The notes under the pieces: generated by a model
Told to the model about the DNA's origin: nothing
Seen by the model: the letters and a program-made list of their open reading frames with translations, nothing else
The model's database searches: none
Shown: piece after piece, positions 53,301 to 62,696 of the stretch
How positions within the stretch are numbered: the first letter of the stretch is position 1
How the letters are laid out: every line of letters begins with the position of its first letter
Made by a program: the position numbers and the translations under genes
DNA from: Lachnospiraceae bacterium
GTDB taxonomy: Bacteria > Bacillota > Clostridia > Lachnospirales > Lachnospiraceae
Reading direction: 5' to 3'
Length of the DNA stretch: 64,000 bases
NCBI GenBank assembly: GCA_023664345.1
Contig: JAMPFQ010000008.1
Location: forward strand, 31,564 to 95,563

Positions 53301-53806
53301 TTATTTACTTTGTACTATATTTAAATAACCGTTAACGGTATGAATGATAAAAAATATCGAGGCAGTCCCGACTAATAAATAATTGCTTTTCCATAATCCG
53401 AAAAACAGGTAGTACAACGGGACAACCGCAAACTGGCTTATTACGATCAACCAGCCATATTGAAACCCAAGGTAGTAAAAAGCCCAACCGATAAAATTTA
53501 TCAGTATCAATAAAACGGTTATTGTAAAAAAATTTTCTCTTTGTATGTAACTATTGAAAAGAATTTATTGTTATCCCTGACGATCAACATTAACAGAATC
53601 ATAGACAACACACCGAATATACTTTGTGTTTTTTCTATCCAGGGAATTTCATTCGGCATATTCATTACGGGATTAGATTTCAGCTTTATCAGCGGCATGA
53701 TCATATACGGAATTTCCTGAACAGCAAATGCGATCATTCCCGCAAAAGAAATTCCGAGATAATAATTCTTAAACAAATGAAAAAACTTTACCATATACGT
53801 CTCCAT
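53301..53806 (-). pseudogene. Membrane protein gene broken by a frameshift in a T7 run
   Basis: Two open frames, 53519-53806 (95 residues, start Met) and 53301-53510 (no ATG start, begins with TTG-encoded residue), read as one protein of about 170 residues if one base is added at the run of seven T's at 53526-53532 (minus strand). Joined, the text runs TYKEKIF-FTITVLLILINFIGWAFYY, a continuous membrane helix. Five or so hydrophobic segments are visible. No family recognised. The region is more AT-rich than its neighbours. Sequencing error, phase variation or decay cannot be separated here. Confidence 0.6.
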
Positions 53807-53863
53807 TTATAAATCCCGATTATAACTATGATGTCCCTATATCTTTCCATCATATATTCCTCC

Positions 53864-55252
53864 TCATCCCCCAGCCCCGGAAGCATCCTTCGAGGTTACG
53901 CTGCGCAGCAGCTTCCTGTACACGATCGCAAAGCAGGCCAGATGCACCAGAAACGTCAGCGCCCAGCTGATGGGATAGGAAATATACAGGCAAGCCAGCG
54001 TCCTCACCTGCCGGAATATGGTATAGATCCAGACTACCCGAAACAGGCAGGCTCCCGTCAGGGACACCAGCATGGGCATGATGGAACAGCCGATCCCCCG
54101 CAGTACCCCCACTATCACATCCATCATGCCGCACAGGAAATAAGTCACGCAGATATAACTCATGCGCAGGATCCCATAGGAAATAACTTCCGGATCCGTG
54201 GAGTATATCTTCAAAATACTCCCCGCAAAAAAATAGGCCGCATTCCCCAGCGCCAGTCCCACAACGACCACCAGCGCCTCGCAGATGAGGAGCACCTTTC
54301 CCACTCTTTTATACTTCATCGCACCGTAATTCTGTCCCGTGAAACTGATCGCCGCCTGATGGAACGCGTTCATGGAAGTATAGACAAAGCCCTCCACATT
54401 GCTCCCCGCCGTGTTTCCCGCCATGGCGATAGACCCGAAGCTGTTCACCGATGACTGAATCAGCACGTTGGAGATGGAGAACAGAGATCCCTGAAGCCCC
54501 GCGGGAACCCCGATCTGTACCATGCGGATCAGCTTATCTTTTCTGATCTTGATCCCTTTTAGCTCCAGTCTGTAAGCGCCGTCCGTGCGGATCAGGCACC
54601 GGATCACCAGCGCCGCGGAAATGGCCTGGGAGATCACGGTGGCGGTAGCCACGCCTGCCACTCCCATGGAAAAATAAATGACAAAGACCAGATTCAGCGC
54701 CACATTGACCACTCCCGCGATCATCAGATAATACAGGGGCCTTCTGGTATCTCCCACCGCCCGCAGGACGGCGCTGCCGAAATTGTAGGCCATCATAAAG
54801 GGCATTCCCGCAAAATAGATGCGCATGTAAAGCACGGAATGATCGATTACATCAGCAGGCGTGGCCATCAGGGCAAGGGCCGGCCTTGCCACAAAGAAGC
54901 CCACGAAGATCAGGATAACGCCGCTGACCACCGCCGTCGCCACCGCCGTCTGCACCATCTCTTTTAACTCTTTTTGCTGTCCCGCGCCGTAATACCTTGC
55001 CACCAGCACATTGGCTCCCACCGACAATCCAATAAAGAGATTGACGATCAGGTTTGTCAGCGAACTGGTGGAGCCCACCGCCGCCAGGGACTCATTTCCG
55101 GCAAAACGCCCCACCACCGCGATATCCGCCGCGTTGAACAAAAGCTGCAGCACGCCGGAAAGCATCAGCGGGACATAAAATATCAGTATCTTCCCCAGCA
55201 GGGGGCCGTTGCACATATCGATCTCGTACTTTTTTGAATGATTCTCCGCCAT
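53864..55252 (-). CDS. MATE-family multidrug/sodium antiporter
   Basis: Multidrug and toxic compound exporter of 462 residues with twelve predicted membrane helices. The N half shows VPLMLSGVLQLLFNAADIAVVGRFAGNESLAAVGST, and the mid-protein SSVNSFGSIAMAGNTAGSNVEGFVY and MNAFHQAAISFTGQNYGA repeats are typical of the DinF/NorM class. Start at 55252 (MAENHSKKYEID) with GAGG five bases upstream; a longer reading to 55309 is less likely. Transported compound unknown. Confidence 0.92.
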   Translation of the reverse strand: MAENHSKKYEIDMCNGPLLGKILIFYVPLMLSGVLQLLFNAADIAVVGRFAGNESLAAVGSTSSLTNLIVNLFIGLSVGANVLVARYYGAGQQKELKEMVQTAVATAVVSGVILIFVGFFVARPALALMATPADVIDHSVLYMRIYFAGMPFMMAYNFGSAVLRAVGDTRRPLYYLMIAGVVNVALNLVFVIYFSMGVAGVATATVISQAISAALVIRCLIRTDGAYRLELKGIKIRKDKLIRMVQIGVPAGLQGSLFSISNVLIQSSVNSFGSIAMAGNTAGSNVEGFVYTSMNAFHQAAISFTGQNYGAMKYKRVGKVLLICEALVVVVGLALGNAAYFFAGSILKIYSTDPEVISYGILRMSYICVTYFLCGMMDVIVGVLRGIGCSIMPMLVSLTGACLFRVVWIYTIFRQVRTLACLYISYPISWALTFLVHLACFAIVYRKLLRSVTSKDASGAGG

Positions 55253-55334
55253 GATATCCTCGTTTCCATGTTCTCGCATTCCGCGCACAGCCGCTTCCAT
55301 TGCACTCATGCCCGCGCAGTCTGCAAAATCTTAC

Positions 55335-55365
55335 CCCGCTGTTCACAGCGGGGCATAAAATTTTC
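55335..55365 (+). terminator. Hairpin between MATE and leuD genes
   Basis: CCCCGCTG / CAGCGGGG stem with TTCA loop, then ATAAAATTTT. Weak as a terminator; adjacent to the mosaic repeat. Confidence 0.4.
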
Positions 55366-55367
55366 AC

Positions 55368-55485
55368 TTATTCCCGTGAGCAATGAGCCAAACGGCCATC
55401 CTTGCAGCCAACCATGGTTGGCTTGGACATTTGGCGAATGCCGCGAGGGTCAATGCCCCGTTGCTTGCAGCGGGATTATTGACTA
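55368..55485 (+). repeat. Mosaic palindromic intergenic repeat, copy 2
   Basis: Plus-strand relative of the element at 23586-23815: TTATTCCCGTGAGCAATGAGCC, a central palindrome GCCAACCATGGTTGGC, CTTGGACATTTGGCGAATG, CCGCGAGGGTCAA and TTGCTTGCAGCGGG, then TTATTGACT. It lies downstream of leuD and upstream of the MATE gene, in the opposite orientation to both. Confidence 0.75.
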
Positions 55486-55961
55486 TTGATATAATTGATC
55501 AGTCCCTCGGAGGCTATGATCTTCTGCATGAACTCAGGGAATGCCTGACCCTTAAAAGTCGTCCCCTTTGTCACATTTGTGATCACGCCTGTGTCAAAGT
55601 TCACTTCCACCTCATCTCCCGCTTCGATCCCCTTGCTGGCCTCGGGACATTCGATGATGGGAAGCCCGATGTTGATGGCATTTCTGTAAAAGATCCTGGC
55701 GAAAGTCTCCGCGATCACACAGCTGACTCCCGCCGCCTTGATGGCGATGGGCGCGTGTTCCCTGGAGGAGCCGCAGCCAAAATTCTTTTCCGCCACGATA
55801 ATATCGCCCTTCTGCACTTTCTTGATAAATTCCGTGTCGATATCCTCCATGCAATGGGCTGCAAGTTCCGCCGGGTCGGAGGTATTTAAGTATCTCGCGG
55901 GGATAATGACGTCCGTATCCACATTGTCGCCATATTTGAAAACTGTTCCTTTTGCGTTCAT
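55476..55961 (-). CDS. leuD: 3-Isopropylmalate dehydratase small subunit
   Basis: Small swivelling subunit that completes the aconitase-like isomerase of leucine synthesis. The 161-residue protein shows [36 protein letters not shown] and the C-terminal [22 protein letters not shown] precedes the start. A copy of the hairpin repeat (55983-56077) lies directly upstream, between leuC and leuD. No leuA or leuB is in the window. Confidence 0.97.
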   Translation of the reverse strand: MNAKGTVFKYGDNVDTDVIIPARYLNTSDPAELAAHCMEDIDTEFIKKVQKGDIIVAEKNFGCGSSREHAPIAIKAAGVSCVIAETFARIFYRNAINIGLPIIECPEASKGIEAGDEVEVNFDTGVITNVTKGTTFKGQAFPEFMQKIIASEGLINYINSQ

Positions 55962-55982
55962 ATCTGTATTATCTCCTTATTA

Positions 55983-56077
55983 TTCCAGTCCTGCACATAT
56001 CATCCCTAACAGGAAAGCATTGTTCATCCGTTTGCGCGTTTGAAAATTTTTCCGGGCGATACCGCTCAGGGACTGCT
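55983..56077 (-). repeat. SD-proximal hairpin repeat, copy 5
   Basis: CAGTCC pairs with GGACTG as the outer stem and GGAAA-GCATT-GTTCA with TTGAA-AATTT-TTCC as the inner stem, around the loop TCCGTTTGCGCGT. On the minus strand the end is CAGGACTGGAATAATAAGGAG, again joined to the leuD ribosome-binding site. Confidence 0.7.
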
Positions 56078-56095
56078 GCCATTCAAATATTTTCC

Positions 56096-57364
56096 TTACA
56101 GTTCCTCCGGGCTGGAAATCTCTCCGGTGATCGCGCTTGCTGCCGCTACCGCGGGACTTGCCAGATAGATCTCGGATTTCACATGCCCCATGCGCCCCAC
56201 AAAATTGCGGTTGGTGGTGGAAACGCAGCGCTCTCCCTCCGCCAGGATGCCCATATAACCGCCCAGACAGGGGCCGCAGGTAGGTGTGCTGACGATGGCG
56301 CCCGCCTCGATAAAGGTCTTTAACAGCCCCTCCTCCATGGCCTGCATGTAGATGGCCTGTGTGGCGGGGATCACGATACATCTCATGCCCTTTGCCACAT
56401 GCCTGCCCTTCAGCACTTCCGCCGCCGTGCGCAGGTCGTCCAGCCGGCCGTTAGTACAGGAGCCGATCACCACCTGGTCGATGGCGATCTTTTCCATGCC
56501 TTTGATCTCGTCAATAGTATGGGTATTTTCGGGCAGATGGGGGAAAGCCACCGTAGGGCGCAGCTTGGACAGGTCGATGGTATATTCCTCGTCATATACC
56601 GCATCCTCGTCCGCCTCGAAGACCTGATAAGGCTTCTGTGAATGTGCCTTCATATAATCTTCCGCCAGCTTGTCAACGGGGAAGATGCCGTTCTTTCCGC
56701 CTGCCTCGATGGCCATGTTGGCAATGGTGAAACGGTCGTCCATGGACAGGTTCGCGATCCCGTCCCCCACAAACTCCATGGATCTATACAATGCGCCGTC
56801 CACGCCGATCATGCCGATGATATGTAAGATCACATCCTTACCGCTGACCCATTTTGCGGGCTTTCCCACTAAATTGAACTTTATCGCGGAGGGCACCTTG
56901 AACCATGCCTTGCCGGTCGCCATGCCTGCCGCCATATCGGTGCTGCCCACCCCGGTGGAAAAGGCTCCCAGGGCGCCATAAGTACAGGTGTGGGAGTCCG
57001 CGCCGATGATCACATCGCCCGCCACCGTGAGGCCCCTCTCAGGAAGCAGCGCGTGCTCGATCCCCATTTCCCCTACCTCAAAATAATTTGTGATCTCATT
57101 TTTGTGCGCAAATTCCCTCACGCATTTACAGTGCTCAGCGGACTTGATATCCTTGTTGGGCACGAAATGATCGGGCACCAGGGCGATCTTATCCTTGTCA
57201 AACACACCTTTCGCCGTAAATTTATCCATCTCCTTGATGGCCACAGGACTTGTGATGTCGTTTCCCAGCACCAGATCAAGATCCGCTTCGATCAGCTGGC
57301 CCGCCTCGACTTTCTCCAGTCCCGCGGCTGCCGCCAGAATCTTTTGTGTCATTGTCATTCCCAT
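56096..57364 (-). CDS. leuC: 3-Isopropylmalate dehydratase large subunit
   Basis: Catalytic subunit of isopropylmalate isomerase (leucine pathway) holding the [4Fe-4S] cluster. Motifs: [66 protein letters not shown] and [14 protein letters not shown] with the cluster cysteines. At 422 residues it is the bacterial LeuC class seen in clostridia. It starts MGMTMTQK; which of the three Met codons is used is not certain. Promoter upstream; leuD 134 bases downstream. Confidence 0.96.
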   Translation of the reverse strand: MGMTMTQKILAAAAGLEKVEAGQLIEADLDLVLGNDITSPVAIKEMDKFTAKGVFDKDKIALVPDHFVPNKDIKSAEHCKCVREFAHKNEITNYFEVGEMGIEHALLPERGLTVAGDVIIGADSHTCTYGALGAFSTGVGSTDMAAGMATGKAWFKVPSAIKFNLVGKPAKWVSGKDVILHIIGMIGVDGALYRSMEFVGDGIANLSMDDRFTIANMAIEAGGKNGIFPVDKLAEDYMKAHSQKPYQVFEADEDAVYDEEYTIDLSKLRPTVAFPHLPENTHTIDEIKGMEKIAIDQVVIGSCTNGRLDDLRTAAEVLKGRHVAKGMRCIVIPATQAIYMQAMEEGLLKTFIEAGAIVSTPTCGPCLGGYMGILAEGERCVSTTNRNFVGRMGHVKSEIYLASPAVAAASAITGEISSPEEL

Positions 57365-57404
57365 AACGCTTAACCAAACCTTTCCGCAGATTTTCTACCT
57401 GACT

Positions 57405-57433
57405 ATCATAGCACAAATGGAGGCATTGTTCAA
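57405..57433 (-). promoter_or_regulatory. Promoter of leuC-leuD
   Basis: Minus strand TTGAAC (57428-57433), 17-bp spacer, extended -10 TGCTATGAT (TATGAT at 57405-57410). The leader is only about 35 nt, leaving no room for a T-box. Confidence 0.75.
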
Positions 57434-57443
57434 ATTCATTTTT

Positions 57444-59147
57444 TCAGCCCTTTTCCACCGCGACCCTGCAGCTTTTCTTATAACAGGCAATGCCAAACCT
57501 GACGATCCGCTCCATCCCATCGTCTATCAGCCGGGCGTCATACTGCCTTTGCCTGATCTGTTCCAAAGCCTCCACAGACATTTTATCAAGGGCATCCCGC
57601 TCCGCATATTTCACCTCGATCACAACCCCTGTCCTGGATTCCGGCGCCTCAAGCAGAATGTCGCCGAAACCCTCCCCGGATTCTTCATTGGATCTGATGA
57701 TCCAGTTTTCCTTAAAGCGCAGCAGGCCGAGCAGAATCCCATGGTAAAAATTCTCTTTCCGTTCTTTTTGCACAAAGGTATCCCTTATACTGATCATATG
57801 CCACAGGTAATCATTGAATCCTTCCTCTACCCTCTTCGCGTCACCGGCTGGGAACGCTTCACAGAAAGAATCGATCTTGGAAACATCCTGCTTAGAGGTT
57901 TCATCAAACCACTCCATGATCTGCGATACGAACAGTTCCCGGATCTCAAGATTTGGGATCACCAGCTGATATCCGCCGTTTTCCCCACGTCCCTGATAGG
58001 TCAGATAACCGATGGTAAAAAGCACGTTCCACAGATTTTCAATAGTGGAATCCAGTTCATGATAGGTTACTTCCTGCCGGATCGTTTTCAAAACCGTCTC
58101 TCCGGCGATCAGGCGTTCCAATTCTTCCCTGGTCTGCCTGGTGGACTTGTCGATAAAGCGCCTTACGATATGATTGCCGCTGGTATTGGCCCAGTAATTC
58201 TCCGGCCGGGCATCCCTGTCCGCCAGGAGCGCATAACAATATTTGATCACATCCCACGGACAATATACCGAGGTATTGCCAAACCGATAGCCGTCATACC
58301 AGGCCTTTATGGTGTCATAATATGCATCCAGCCCATAATAGGAAAGCATTTCTCTTGTTTCCCGGTCACTGAAGCCAAAAGAATCGTCAAAATGGGCGTC
58401 CGTGATCGATAACACATTAAAATTGTTCAATCCGGTAAAAATGCTCTCTTTCGCAATGCGCAGGCAGCCGGTCAGCACCGCGAAATGTAAGTTTTCGTTG
58501 CTTTTCAGCGCGTTACTGAACAGATTGCGGATCAGGGATACCATTTCATCATAATATCCTGCCTGAAACGCTTTGTCCAGGGGCACGTCATATTCGTCGA
58601 TCAGGAAGATGATCTTGCGGCCATAATGTTTTTCCAGCAGGAAAGACAGTGTCCGCAGGCTGGTTTCCAGCACGGCATCCGGCATATCAAAACACCCCGT
58701 TTTATCCACATTTATCAGCGCACGATACATATTTTTCTGTTCTTCCGTCAGTTTGCCGCTTTCCGCCAGAAAAGGGAAACGCATTGCCTCCATGCCGATC
58801 GTATAACGAATGGAAGCGCATGCTGACTCAAATGTCCTGCCGCCTGCGTCTTTCAGGCTTATGGATACTACTGGAAACTGCCCCATATTCTGATCGCACA
58901 GATTGCTTTCCCGCATGATCTCCAGTCCGTCAAAAAGAGATCTGTCGCAGCCAATCTCAAAAAAAGCTTTCAACATGCTCATATTCAGGGATCTTCCGAA
59001 ACGCCTGGGGCGGGTAAACGAATTGACTTCTCCCAAATTATCAAGCAACTCTCTGATCAAGCGTGTTTTATCAACATAGTAAAATCCCATCTTTCGAATA
59101 TCTTTAAAACAGTCGATACCCACAGGCAGTTTATTTTTCAATTCCAT
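57444..59147 (-). CDS. AAA-ATPase-like protein with C-terminal PD-(D/E)XK nuclease, paralogue 2
   Basis: A 567-residue paralogue of the protein at 33776-35482, in the same order: YYVDKTRLIRELL, degenerate Walker A RPRRFGRSLNMSM (Lys replaced by Arg and Thr by Ser compared with RFGKT), ILIDEYDVPLDKAFQAGYYDE, and the nuclease site GFGDILLEA with VIEVKYA. The Walker A change suggests weakened ATP hydrolysis in this copy. Function unknown. Confidence 0.85.
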   Translation of the reverse strand: MELKNKLPVGIDCFKDIRKMGFYYVDKTRLIRELLDNLGEVNSFTRPRRFGRSLNMSMLKAFFEIGCDRSLFDGLEIMRESNLCDQNMGQFPVVSISLKDAGGRTFESACASIRYTIGMEAMRFPFLAESGKLTEEQKNMYRALINVDKTGCFDMPDAVLETSLRTLSFLLEKHYGRKIIFLIDEYDVPLDKAFQAGYYDEMVSLIRNLFSNALKSNENLHFAVLTGCLRIAKESIFTGLNNFNVLSITDAHFDDSFGFSDRETREMLSYYGLDAYYDTIKAWYDGYRFGNTSVYCPWDVIKYCYALLADRDARPENYWANTSGNHIVRRFIDKSTRQTREELERLIAGETVLKTIRQEVTYHELDSTIENLWNVLFTIGYLTYQGRGENGGYQLVIPNLEIRELFVSQIMEWFDETSKQDVSKIDSFCEAFPAGDAKRVEEGFNDYLWHMISIRDTFVQKERKENFYHGILLGLLRFKENWIIRSNEESGEGFGDILLEAPESRTGVVIEVKYAERDALDKMSVEALEQIRQRQYDARLIDDGMERIVRFGIACYKKSCRVAVEKG

Positions 59148-59266
59148 ATTTTCTTGCCTTTCATATCCTGTTAAAATCCACTGTCAATATTATACCAAAT
59201 TCCGAAATAATGGCAACTGATTTATGGTTCAAAAAAAGATAGGTCGGCAACAGCTTGCAATATACA

Positions 59267-59422
59267 GGAGTCGGGACGGCAGGGGCATCTTTCTGTGGCA
59301 TGAGTGAGATGTGGAGATGAGACTCCGACGATGCCCGTCCAATGGCGGGCATCGTCGTGCCTGAGGCTCATCGGAACGCCTATCGAGCCGTCACAGAAAG
59401 ATGCCCCTGCCGTCCCGGCTCC
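59267..59422. repeat. 156-bp MITE-like palindromic element
   Basis: Terminal arms 59271-59296 and 59394-59419 are perfect 26-bp reverse complements, and the match extends outward with one G-U position (GGAG at 59267). Inside are GATGAGACTC/GAGGCTCATC and CGACGATGCCC/GGGCATCGTCG, so the whole unit folds on itself. It has no gene and lies just after the sensor kinase stop. Confidence 0.75.
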
Positions 59423-59446
59423 GTTCCTTTACCTGCCCCTCAACCT

Positions 59447-61912
59447 CTACACATGCCATGTCGTCGTCGCCTTGAACAGATCCCCGTCCACCTCCAGGGA
59501 CAGTTCGCCGCCCTGCATTTCCATAAATCCTTTCGCAATGGCAAGCCCCAGGCCGGAGCCCTCCGTGTTCCGGGAAGCGTCGCCCCTGACGAAACGCTCC
59601 GTCAGCTCCGCGGTGTCCACCGTGATCTCCTGGGCGGAGATATTTTTCAGGGTGATGATCACCGTATCGTCAATACGGAAACCGTTGATATAGACCCGCG
59701 TGCCGGGCAGGGCGTACTTGGCGATATTGCCCAGCAGGTTCTCATAGACCCGGTAGGTCTTCTGGCTGTCCAGGGGCAGGATGACTTTCTCGTCGGTCAG
59801 GTTCATGCGCACATCCAGGCTGGAAGCTTCCAGTTTATCCGACATTTCAAAGGCAACCTGCTTTACCAGGTTCATGATGTCCACATCCATGATGTTCAAA
59901 GTGACCGTCTGGGAGTTTGCCTTGCTGACCTCAAACAGATCCTCGATCAGGACTTTCAGCCGCAGGGATTTCCGCTCCAGCGTATCCAGATACTCCTTTC
60001 GCTGTTCCTCCGTGATGTTCTCCTCTTTCAGCAGGTTGATATAGGTGATAATGGCCGTCAGTGGGGTCTTCAGGTCGTGGGACACATTGGTGATCAGCTC
60101 CGCTTTCATGCGCTGGCTCTTCGTCTCCTCCTCCACCGCGTTCTTAAAACCGTTCTGGATCCGCAGGATCTGGGGCTTGAAAGGCTCGAACACCCCCAGG
60201 TCCTCCGTAATCTTCACGTTTAGATTTCCCTCCGCAATCTCGTTGGTGGCGTGGAGCAGCTGCCCGTACTTCTTCTGCAATTTGCTGATGTAATTTCGCA
60301 GGAGGACATACAAAAGCAGGGAATACACCACCGTAAGGGGCAAACCCGTGACCCAGAAGCAGCTGATCACGAACAGGATCGCCGCGTTCAGCAGCACGAT
60401 CTTCCAGATCATCTTGTTGGCGTCCCTGGTCACGTCAAAATGGCAGACCTCATCATAAAATGCCAGCGCCTTGCTCTTGATAAAGGGGAATATCCTGTAA
60501 AAAACGCATCTCTGCCTGATGTATTCCCTGACGCTCAGATCCCGCACCGCCCTGGCGCACACGCCCAGATACCAGCCGCAGAAAAAGAATGCGGTGAGGC
60601 AGGCAACATTGATCAATGGAGACAGGATCCATGTCAAGTCAGAGAACGCAGAATACTCCAGCAGCCTTTCCAGACCGTCACTGGCCGTATAGACCGCCAG
60701 CTGAAAGACCAGGTCGCCAAGTCCCGCAAAGACCACGATTCCGATGGCCAGGAGCGCTTCCAGGGGCAGGCTGCATATCCTGATTTCCCTCCAGGGCTTC
60801 TCCTCCCCCAACACGGGAAGAAACAGCCCGCAGACCAGCGCAGCGATCAGCAGCAGGAACAGGAATTCCCCCATATGGGCATACCGGTAAACCGTTGTAG
60901 CTGCCACATCGACATAAAATCCGGCAGCGCTTCCGTAAGGATCGTAGGAAAATACTGCCACTGATTGATTCCCCGCCAGGCTTGCCGTCCAGTCTTTCTC
61001 CGAGACCCGGAACATCACCGTACAATTGACCGGCCCGCTCAGGGAACTGTAACGCAGAACGGTGTCTATCCTGTCCGCCCCCAGGAAATCGGTCATGGAA
61101 TTTGACCGGATGGCCTCATTTGCATACTTCCTGATTCGGGTCGTGTCGATCCCCGCCATTTCCTCGTCCACCGTCACGCTTCCATATTCGTTAAAAGTGA
61201 ACCCAAGCTGGAAAAACTGTAACGCAACACTGCTGGACAGATCCGCTTCAGACATATTTGTAAGATATCGCCCCGATTCATTATCCCGGATCACATAATC
61301 ATAATTACTGTTCAGGGCGCTGTAATTTTCCTCCAGGGAATTAAATGTATTTTCAATCCCCCATATGCCATCTCTCAGGGTATAATAATCCTCCTGCTCA
61401 TTGTCAAAAGAGTCATACCTTTCCTCATATTCATCAATGGTTTCGTCCCACGCGTCCGCCTCCAGGATCCATTCGTATCCCTCTTTGGGCTGCACAAAGA
61501 GTTCCTTATAATCTTTCTGCACGTCTGTCTGGGCATTGTACAGATCCCGGTACAGCATATAACAGTTCCGATACAGCCACGCTATGTTGCTGTATTCCTC
61601 CAAAGGGCTGCTCTTGTATTCTTCCGCCCTGTCATGGAAGAAACCGTACATGCAGAACATGACCAGGGCAAGGGCTGCGCTGACCAGGATGCCCCGGCGG
61701 ATCCATGCGCCCTTTTTGCGGGTGGTTTTTTTCGCAGCTTTGTCCCTTTTCTTTCGGGCTGTTTTCCCTGCTTTCCCTGTTTCCTCCTGTGCGTTTTCTT
61801 CCGGTGAAGATTCTGTCGTCCCCTCTGTGGGTTTATCCGCCGTTTTCACGCTGTCGATCTCTCTTTCCTCTGTCCGCGTTACATCCTCCGATATTCTCTT
61901 ATTCTTCATCAT
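59447..61912 (-). CDS. Large multi-pass sensor histidine kinase
   Basis: An 821-residue membrane kinase paired with the response regulator upstream. A charged, Glu/Lys/Thr-rich cytoplasmic tail (1-70) precedes membrane helix 1 (about 72-92). A large extracytoplasmic domain (about 93-345) follows, then four or more helices between about 348 and 545, a HAMP-like linker, HisKA with His612 in NVSHDLKTPLTAI and a HATPase with NLLGNIAKYALPG and GSGLGLAIAKG. Its N box has Ala-Lys in place of the usual Asn-Ala. GAAAGG lies before the start. The signal is unknown. Confidence 0.9.
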   Translation of the reverse strand: MMKNKRISEDVTRTEEREIDSVKTADKPTEGTTESSPEENAQEETGKAGKTARKKRDKAAKKTTRKKGAWIRRGILVSAALALVMFCMYGFFHDRAEEYKSSPLEEYSNIAWLYRNCYMLYRDLYNAQTDVQKDYKELFVQPKEGYEWILEADAWDETIDEYEERYDSFDNEQEDYYTLRDGIWGIENTFNSLEENYSALNSNYDYVIRDNESGRYLTNMSEADLSSSVALQFFQLGFTFNEYGSVTVDEEMAGIDTTRIRKYANEAIRSNSMTDFLGADRIDTVLRYSSLSGPVNCTVMFRVSEKDWTASLAGNQSVAVFSYDPYGSAAGFYVDVAATTVYRYAHMGEFLFLLLIAALVCGLFLPVLGEEKPWREIRICSLPLEALLAIGIVVFAGLGDLVFQLAVYTASDGLERLLEYSAFSDLTWILSPLINVACLTAFFFCGWYLGVCARAVRDLSVREYIRQRCVFYRIFPFIKSKALAFYDEVCHFDVTRDANKMIWKIVLLNAAILFVISCFWVTGLPLTVVYSLLLYVLLRNYISKLQKKYGQLLHATNEIAEGNLNVKITEDLGVFEPFKPQILRIQNGFKNAVEEETKSQRMKAELITNVSHDLKTPLTAIITYINLLKEENITEEQRKEYLDTLERKSLRLKVLIEDLFEVSKANSQTVTLNIMDVDIMNLVKQVAFEMSDKLEASSLDVRMNLTDEKVILPLDSQKTYRVYENLLGNIAKYALPGTRVYINGFRIDDTVIITLKNISAQEITVDTAELTERFVRGDASRNTEGSGLGLAIAKGFMEMQGGELSLEVDGDLFKATTTWHV

Positions 61913-61985
61913 AAACCATGCCTTTCACAAAAGCGCTGTTCTTCACAACCTCATTGTTCTCAGAAGCGATCGATCACACAAAATG

Positions 61986-62696
61986 CTACTGCCTGTCAAT
62001 CTTATACCCTACACCCCAGACTACTTTTAGATACTTCGGATTTTTGGGGTCTATCTCGATCTTTTCCCTGATGTTCCGCACATGCACCATGATGGTGTCC
62101 GTGTTCACCGCCTTTTCGTTCCAGATGCGCTCGTAGATCTCCTCCGCCGAGAACACCCTGCCAGGATTCCTGATCAGCAGCTGCACGATCTTAAATTCCA
62201 TGGGAGTCAGCCTCACCGGCTCGCCGTCCACGGACACCTCCACCGTGTCCTCGTTCAGTTCCAGGCCGCCGATGGTATAGACATGCTCCTTATTCTTATC
62301 ATCATTCACCGCGCTCAGATACTTGGAATATCTCCGCAGGTGGGAGTTCACCCTGGCCAGCAGTTCCAGGGGCGTAAAGGGCTTCGTCACATAATCGTCC
62401 GCCCCCATGTTCAGCCCCATGATCTTATCCACTTCCTCCGACTTGGCCGACAGCATGATTACAGGGAACTCATAATTCATGGAGCGGAGTTTCATCAGCA
62501 TGGTCACGCCGTCCATGACGGGCATCATGATATCCACGATGGCAAGGTGCAGTTCCTGCTGTTCTATCACTTTCAGCCCCTCCGCGCCGTTGGCCGCCTG
62601 AAAGACCTCGTAGCCCTGATTGCGCAGATAAATCTCCACGCCGTCCCTGATCTCCTTGTCATCCTCCACGATCAAAATACGGTATTTATCTTCCAT
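61986..62696 (-). CDS. OmpR-family response regulator
   Basis: Regulator of the two-component system with the kinase downstream. Receiver domain with Asp55 (VDIMMPV), the DD pair near residues 11-13 and the VTKPF Lys; the winged-helix domain at about 130-232 ends with VWGVGYKID. The 236 residues are typical. GAGGAG precedes the start. The gene's start lies inside the glycosyltransferase gene end (25-bp overlap), so the three form one operon. Confidence 0.95.
   Translation of the reverse strand: MEDKYRILIVEDDKEIRDGVEIYLRNQGYEVFQAANGAEGLKVIEQQELHLAIVDIMMPVMDGVTMLMKLRSMNYEFPVIMLSAKSEEVDKIMGLNMGADDYVTKPFTPLELLARVNSHLRRYSKYLSAVNDDKNKEHVYTIGGLELNEDTVEVSVDGEPVRLTPMEFKIVQLLIRNPGRVFSAEEIYERIWNEKAVNTDTIMVHVRNIREKIEIDPKNPKYLKVVWGVGYKIDRQ

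Noticed and set aside
57365-57404. T-box or leader attenuator upstream of leuC
   Set aside because: Only about 35 nt separate the predicted start of transcription from the start codon; no T-box sequence.
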